Of a stretch of 9,372 nucleotides of DNA, positions 7,145 to 9,372 are shown piece after piece. The first letter of the stretch is position 1; each line of letters opens with the position of its first letter. The notes below the pieces were generated by a model. The model did no database searches. It saw only the letters and a list, made by a program, of their open reading frames with translations, and was not told where the DNA came from. The position numbers were made by a program, and so were the translations under genes. This DNA is from Clostridia bacterium (lineage in GTDB: Bacteria; Bacillota_A; Clostridia; Oscillospirales; CAG-382): positions 1 through 9,372 of the forward strand of contig JAFWWX010000005.1 of assembly GCA_017517985.1 (NCBI GenBank). Reading direction: 5' to 3'.

Positions 7145-7350
7145 ACAAAAGCCTCATCCTTCACCTCAACAACATCTTCAATCTGACAATCAAGTGCTTT
7201 ACATATTTTTACAAGTACTGTCAAAGCCACAATTTCGTCCTTGTTGAGCTTAGTTAGCGTTGTTGATGATATATCAGCCATCTCCATTAAGTCATGTTTA
7301 CGGATTTTCTTTTTTTTAAGTGTATCCCATAGTCTTTGATATGTTACCAT
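7141..7350 (-). CDS. Small XRE/Cro-CI-type transcriptional regulator (HTH_26 type, 69 aa)
   Basis: A minimal helix-turn-helix protein of the widespread Firmicutes type that consists of little more than the DNA-binding domain. After MVTYQRLWDTLKKKKIRK the helix-turn-helix covers about 18-37, with KHDLMEMADISSTTLTKL; the rest, ALTVLVKICKALDCQIEDVVE (42-62), is the family's closing helix pair. There is no ligand or protease domain. The ATG at 7350 is preferred: AAGGTG lies 6 nt before it, whereas the GTG at 7359 would overlap this site. It is the first gene after a clear promoter whose -35 box falls within a perfect inverted repeat, making autoregulation the obvious hypothesis. Its stop overlaps the zinc-ribbon start by 4 bp, so the two proteins are likely made together. 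Confidence 0.9.
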   Translation of the reverse strand: MVTYQRLWDTLKKKKIRKHDLMEMADISSTTLTKLNKDEIVALTVLVKICKALDCQIEDVVEVKDEAFV

Positions 7351-7385
7351 AGCACTCACCTTCGCTATAAAATCATTATATATTT

Positions 7386-7414
7386 ATTATACGCTTATTC
7401 GACACAAAAATCAA
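7386..7414 (-). promoter_or_regulatory. Sigma-A-type promoter of the XRE-led gene run
   Basis: On the minus strand TTGATT (7414-7409) and a perfect TATAAT (7391-7386) are separated by 17 bp. Transcription would begin near 7379, about 29 nt before the XRE start codon. It lies between the terminator of the upstream unit and the first gene of the run, exactly where a promoter is needed. The -35 box is embedded in the inverted repeat at 7403-7434. Confidence 0.82.
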
Positions 7415-7434
7415 GACTTCACTTGATTTTTGTG
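7403..7434. promoter_or_regulatory. Perfect 13-bp inverted repeat over the -35 box, probable operator
   Basis: CACAAAAATCAAG (7403-7415) and its exact reverse complement (7422-7434) flank a 6-bp spacer. The repeat is centred about 40 bp upstream of the predicted transcription start, and one arm contains the -35 box. That location suits either a repressor that blocks RNA polymerase or an activator binding next to it. The small XRE protein encoded just downstream is the natural candidate ligand. A weak terminator is the alternative: the stem has only a short G+C core and, on the minus strand, no trailing T-run. Confidence 0.65.
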
Positions 7435-7452
7435 CTTTGTTTTGCAACTAAT

Positions 7453-7498
7453 GAGAACAAGAAAAGACTCCCTCATCCGAGTTTGGATGAGGGAGTTT
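7453..7498 (-). terminator. Intrinsic terminator closing the NYN-containing unit
   Basis: A perfect 12-bp stem, ACTCCCTCATCC (7467-7478) with its complement at 7485-7496, encloses a 6-nt loop. One G-T wobble and one A-T pair can extend it to 14. Read on the minus strand, it starts just past the stop codon of the 98-aa gene and is followed by CTTTTCTTGTTCTC. It should end transcription before the XRE promoter. The T-tract is interrupted, so some read-through is possible. T-rich DNA also follows on the plus side, but no plus-strand gene needs it. Confidence 0.85.
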
Positions 7499-7501
7499 CT
7501 T

Positions 7502-7798
7502 TTACTCGACAAGCTCAATAGCAGTTAATTGAACCTTACCATTGGTGTTTGGTGCAAAAGAGACTTTTACTCTGCTCCCCATCTCGATATCTTTCAATCC
7601 AAGATAGTTTTTACTTGAATAAGCAGAGCACACAACCTTTCGGCCGTCATCAAAGTCTATGTATGCAATGATGTTTACTCTTCTGCCATATCTCTTACAA
7701 ACTAATGTACCTGTAAAAACACCAGGCTCATCGTTGTACTCATATACTGAGCCATCAAACCCTGACTCCATATATTGCATTTGTGAATATGCTCCCAT
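7502..7798 (-). CDS. Small beta-rich protein, possibly OB-fold (98 aa), function unknown
   Basis: I do not recognise a family. Residues 1-25 are polar and probably flexible (tyrosine-, glutamate- and glycine-rich). From about 27 on, alternating strands are predicted: VFTGTLVCKRYGRRVNIIAYIDF, then RKVVCSAY, GSRVKVSFAPN and KVQLTAIELVE. The order of strands, with a short helix or loop around YLGLKDIEMG (65-74), resembles a small OB-type barrel, which would fit RNA or protein binding; this is a guess from pattern, not a match. There is no signal peptide or membrane segment. The Shine-Dalgarno site before it is a full match to the 16S rRNA tail and lies within the last codons of the NYN gene (stop-to-start gap 5 bp). 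A terminator follows its stop at once, so it is the last gene of its unit. Confidence 0.75.
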   Translation of the reverse strand: MGAYSQMQYMESGFDGSVYEYNDEPGVFTGTLVCKRYGRRVNIIAYIDFDDGRKVVCSAYSSKNYLGLKDIEMGSRVKVSFAPNTNGKVQLTAIELVE

Positions 7799-7803
7799 TT
7801 ATT

Positions 7804-7814
7804 TCACCTCCTTT
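7804..7814 (-). promoter_or_regulatory. Extended Shine-Dalgarno site of the 98-aa gene, inside the NYN gene's 3' end
   Basis: AAAGGAGGTGA pairs along its whole length with the 3' tail of 16S rRNA and includes the TGA stop of the NYN gene. The GGAGG core stands 8 nt before the ATG. This ties translation of the small protein to arrival of ribosomes at the NYN stop, and suggests that the small protein is needed at equal or higher amount than the nuclease-domain protein. Confidence 0.8.
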
Positions 7815-8481
7815 CCGTTTCTCCGCATCCAAGTTTTAATGCTCTGACAAGCATTTTGCCGAATTCTTCTTCCGGAATATTACTTGCTTTTGATACATTT
7901 TCAACCGCCTGCAGAAAGTTTGCAAGCAGGTCCTTCTGGTCCTCAATCATGGCCATACTGTTAAGAACCATCTTACAGTTTCTCTCGAACAATTCTTTTT
8001 CGATATCCACCATTATCACCTCCGATGCAGTGTCCCGAAGCTGCTTACTAAAGCTATCTTCAATACCACATACAATTACACTTTTCTTCTTCTCTTTCAG
8101 ACATTTGACTACTGTCTGAAAATGACCATCCCCTGTAAAAAGAATGTATGTATCTATCCCCTTCTGTTGTTCTAATGTCTGATAGATATAATCAAGCATA
8201 ATAAAGTCAGTCATATCCTTTTTCTTACGCATAAAGGTGTTACTTGTTTCTATAACAGTATTCGTAATGCTCCTGACCTTATGGAGATCACCGGCAATGT
8301 TCTCATGCGAAAAATCACCAAACACCATTATGTCTTTCAGTTCAAACCTTTTCGTTATTTTATCCTTCCATCGTTGCAGATTTGGGTATAGGTTAAACCT
8401 TTCTTTACACGAATAAAACCAATACTCGTAATCTACAAATGCAATCGCTTTTTTCTTTTTATTCCTGAACAATTTTATCAT
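7804..8481 (-). CDS. NYN (PIN-like) domain protein, putative RNase (225 aa)
   Basis: A NYN-domain protein, related to LabA/DUF88 and PIN nucleases that use clustered acidic residues and Mg2+ or Mn2+ to cut RNA. Visible acidic positions are D17 in AIAFVDYEYW, D89, D92 and D97 in KKDMTDFIMLDYI, and D118 in LFTGDGHFQTVV. The last motif is usually SGDSDF or SGDGDF; here the second aspartate is H120, which may alter metal binding. After the domain (about 11-160) comes a helical tail (161-225) without recognised features, perhaps for partner binding. The ATG at 8481 has AAGGAGG at 8 nt; the longer frame from 8535 has none. The gene overlaps the upstream unknown gene by 23 bp and its end carries the ribosome-binding site of the next gene. 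NYN membership is confident; activity and target are not known. Confidence 0.87.
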   Translation of the reverse strand: MIKLFRNKKKKAIAFVDYEYWFYSCKERFNLYPNLQRWKDKITKRFELKDIMVFGDFSHENIAGDLHKVRSITNTVIETSNTFMRKKKDMTDFIMLDYIYQTLEQQKGIDTYILFTGDGHFQTVVKCLKEKKKSVIVCGIEDSFSKQLRDTASEVIMVDIEKELFERNCKMVLNSMAMIEDQKDLLANFLQAVENVSKASNIPEEEFGKMLVRALKLGCGETERR

Positions 8482-9322
8482 CTTCTTTTCCTCCTTCGTT
8501 AAATCCCAATTCTTCTTCGATTTTGTCAAATTCATTATGAATTTTATCTAATGCTAAGTTTTCATTTATTGCTGTTTCAAGTATCTTCAACAATCTACTT
8601 CTGTAGCTCATATAATATCTGTGTTTCTCTGTTGTTTCCGCAGTGAGAGGTCGTCTAATAAGTTCTTCTATCAGACCTATAATTTTATTATCTATTTCCG
8701 ACTTTCTGGCAAGCATCTTGTCTACTTCTTTTATGAACTCAATTTCTTCTGTACTTAAATTACATCCGCAATCCTCTGCATTTGCATTATTCACAAAAAA
8801 TTTCTTGCATTTGACGCACTGAGTAATTCTTATTTTTTCATGTAACGACAACAACAGGTCAATCAAAATAATATGTGAAAACATATTTGTATTGAATGTT
8901 GTATGCACCTTGTCTTTTTCAAAACATTTGAGGTACCATTCGACAAGTTCAGGCGCAATCATTAATGCCCATCTTGTTGCCTGTTCATTCTTCCAATCTG
9001 CAAATTCCTCTTTGCCTTCGCCGTAATATATAAGCAGATATTGCAATGCTTCTCTTCTTAAAATCTTTCTGTTTTCTTTTTCTATAAGGCAATCCACTGC
9101 TTTACTCTCTTTTTTTGCCGTTTGACACATAATCTCTCCTATCGGATAAATATGTTCCTTGGCATCACACATTGTGAAAATCGCTACATCAGTTCCCTCT
9201 TCAAAGAGAATATTATATATCTCTCCTGTTGTGTTGTTGACAAGTTCCTTTTGGTCAATTTCAATACCGAGTTTTTCTTCCAACACTTTTTTCAGTGTTC
9301 GGTAGTGTATATGTTTGTTCAT
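8459..9322 (-). CDS. Unknown protein with CxxC...CxC zinc-binding-like cluster (287 aa)
   Basis: I do not recognise the family with certainty; the ITQCVKCKKFF piece recalls CxxC-containing uncharacterised clostridial proteins, possibly the DUF6076 type. Residues 1-60 are mixed alpha/beta, 80-165 mainly helical with ALQYLLIYYGEG (92-103), MIAPELVEWYLKCF (121-134) and IILIDLLLSLHEK (151-163). A compact metal-binding-like segment has C169, C172, C185 and C187. The C-terminal 100 residues (190-287) are charged and strongly helical, possibly coiled coil. There is no signal peptide, and the hydrophobic helices look amphipathic rather than membrane-spanning. GGAGGT precedes the ATG by 6 nt. Its 3' end holds the start and ribosome-binding site of the NYN gene, so the two are surely co-expressed and the protein may be a partner or recognition subunit of that nuclease-like protein. 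Confidence 0.8.
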   Translation of the reverse strand: MNKHIHYRTLKKVLEEKLGIEIDQKELVNNTTGEIYNILFEEGTDVAIFTMCDAKEHIYPIGEIMCQTAKKESKAVDCLIEKENRKILRREALQYLLIYYGEGKEEFADWKNEQATRWALMIAPELVEWYLKCFEKDKVHTTFNTNMFSHIILIDLLLSLHEKIRITQCVKCKKFFVNNANAEDCGCNLSTEEIEFIKEVDKMLARKSEIDNKIIGLIEELIRRPLTAETTEKHRYYMSYRSRLLKILETAINENLALDKIHNEFDKIEEELGFNEGGKEDDKIVQE

Positions 9323-9345
9323 TCTTTTACCTCCAAAAATTATTC

Positions 9346-9372
9346 GGCAGACGTTCCAAGCGGAAGTCTGCC
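9346..9372 (-). terminator. Stem-loop just upstream of the 287-aa gene, terminator or leader hairpin
   Basis: GGCAGAC (9346-9352), a bulged G, TTCC, a 4-nt loop AAGC, then GGAA and GTCTGCC (9362-9372) form an 11-bp stem with one bulge that may continue past the right edge. On the minus strand it is followed by GAATAATTTTT and then directly by the Shine-Dalgarno site. With only 23 nt between the stem and the start codon there is no room for a promoter, so the promoter lies beyond the window and the hairpin is transcribed. It may be a partial terminator, an attenuator or a stabilising 5' structure. Confidence 0.6.

Noticed and set aside
6956..7350. Toxin-antitoxin pair formed by the XRE and 62-aa proteins
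   Set aside because: Size and overlap fit, but the 62-aa protein has zinc-ribbon cysteines and no toxin-family motif, and the two are followed by housekeeping-type enzyme genes.
7375..7403. Second promoter for the XRE gene using another TATAAT at 7380-7375
   Set aside because: The matching -35 would be GTCGAA, a poor match; the overlapping promoter at 7386-7414 has both boxes. It might still add weak activity.
7403..7434. Second intrinsic terminator
   Set aside because: On the minus strand no T-run follows the stem and its core has few G-C pairs; the stronger terminator lies 30 bp upstream, and the overlap with the -35 box favours an operator.
8482..8535. Longer NYN protein starting at 8535
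   Set aside because: That ATG has no Shine-Dalgarno site, while the ATG at 8481 has AAGGAGG at 8 nt; the extra residues are the upstream gene in another frame.

Overview
The window comes from a low-GC Gram-positive genome, most likely a gut Clostridia of the Lachnospiraceae type. This rests on the A+T-rich sequence, Shine-Dalgarno sites of the AGGAGG kind before almost every gene, sigma-A-like promoters, and the N-terminus of an ATP-type PEP carboxykinase that looks like the Lachnospiraceae form. The genus cannot be fixed from the sequence. All 14 genes lie on the minus strand, so the reading order is from high to low coordinates. I found no tRNA, rRNA, CRISPR array, transposase, integrase or phage structural gene.

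Region A (9372 to about 7453) is a tight three-gene unit. A stem-loop at the window edge precedes a 287-aa protein of unknown function with a CxxC...CxC cysteine cluster. Next comes a 225-aa NYN (PIN-like) nuclease-domain protein, then a 98-aa beta-rich small protein. The first two genes overlap by 23 bp, and the Shine-Dalgarno site of the third lies inside the last codons of the second. A strong hairpin terminator closes the unit. The NYN domain suggests an RNA-directed job, and this is the least described part of the window.

Region B (about 7434 to 318) opens with a good promoter whose -35 box sits inside a perfect 13-bp inverted repeat. It then runs through eleven genes: a small XRE-type regulator, a 62-aa zinc-ribbon protein (ATGA overlap), a beta-CASP metallo-beta-lactamase RNase, a LOG-family phosphoribohydrolase, a LURP-one-related protein, a PPOX-family flavin-binding protein, a DUF5131 radical-SAM-like protein, a half-size EamA transporter, a zinc alcohol dehydrogenase, a GyrI-like protein and an HD-domain hydrolase. 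Gaps are 0 to 53 bp and I see no convincing internal promoter or terminator, so some or all may be co-transcribed. The later genes read as a loose set of small-molecule, detoxification and stress functions rather than one pathway.

Region C (317 to 1) holds a strong promoter (TTGACA, 17 bp, TTTAAT) and the first 75 codons of pckA, a central-metabolism gene that continues past the left edge. Several gene starts were moved downstream of the longest possible ORF because the Shine-Dalgarno site fits only the inner start. The affected genes are the EamA, DUF5131, beta-CASP, XRE and NYN genes.
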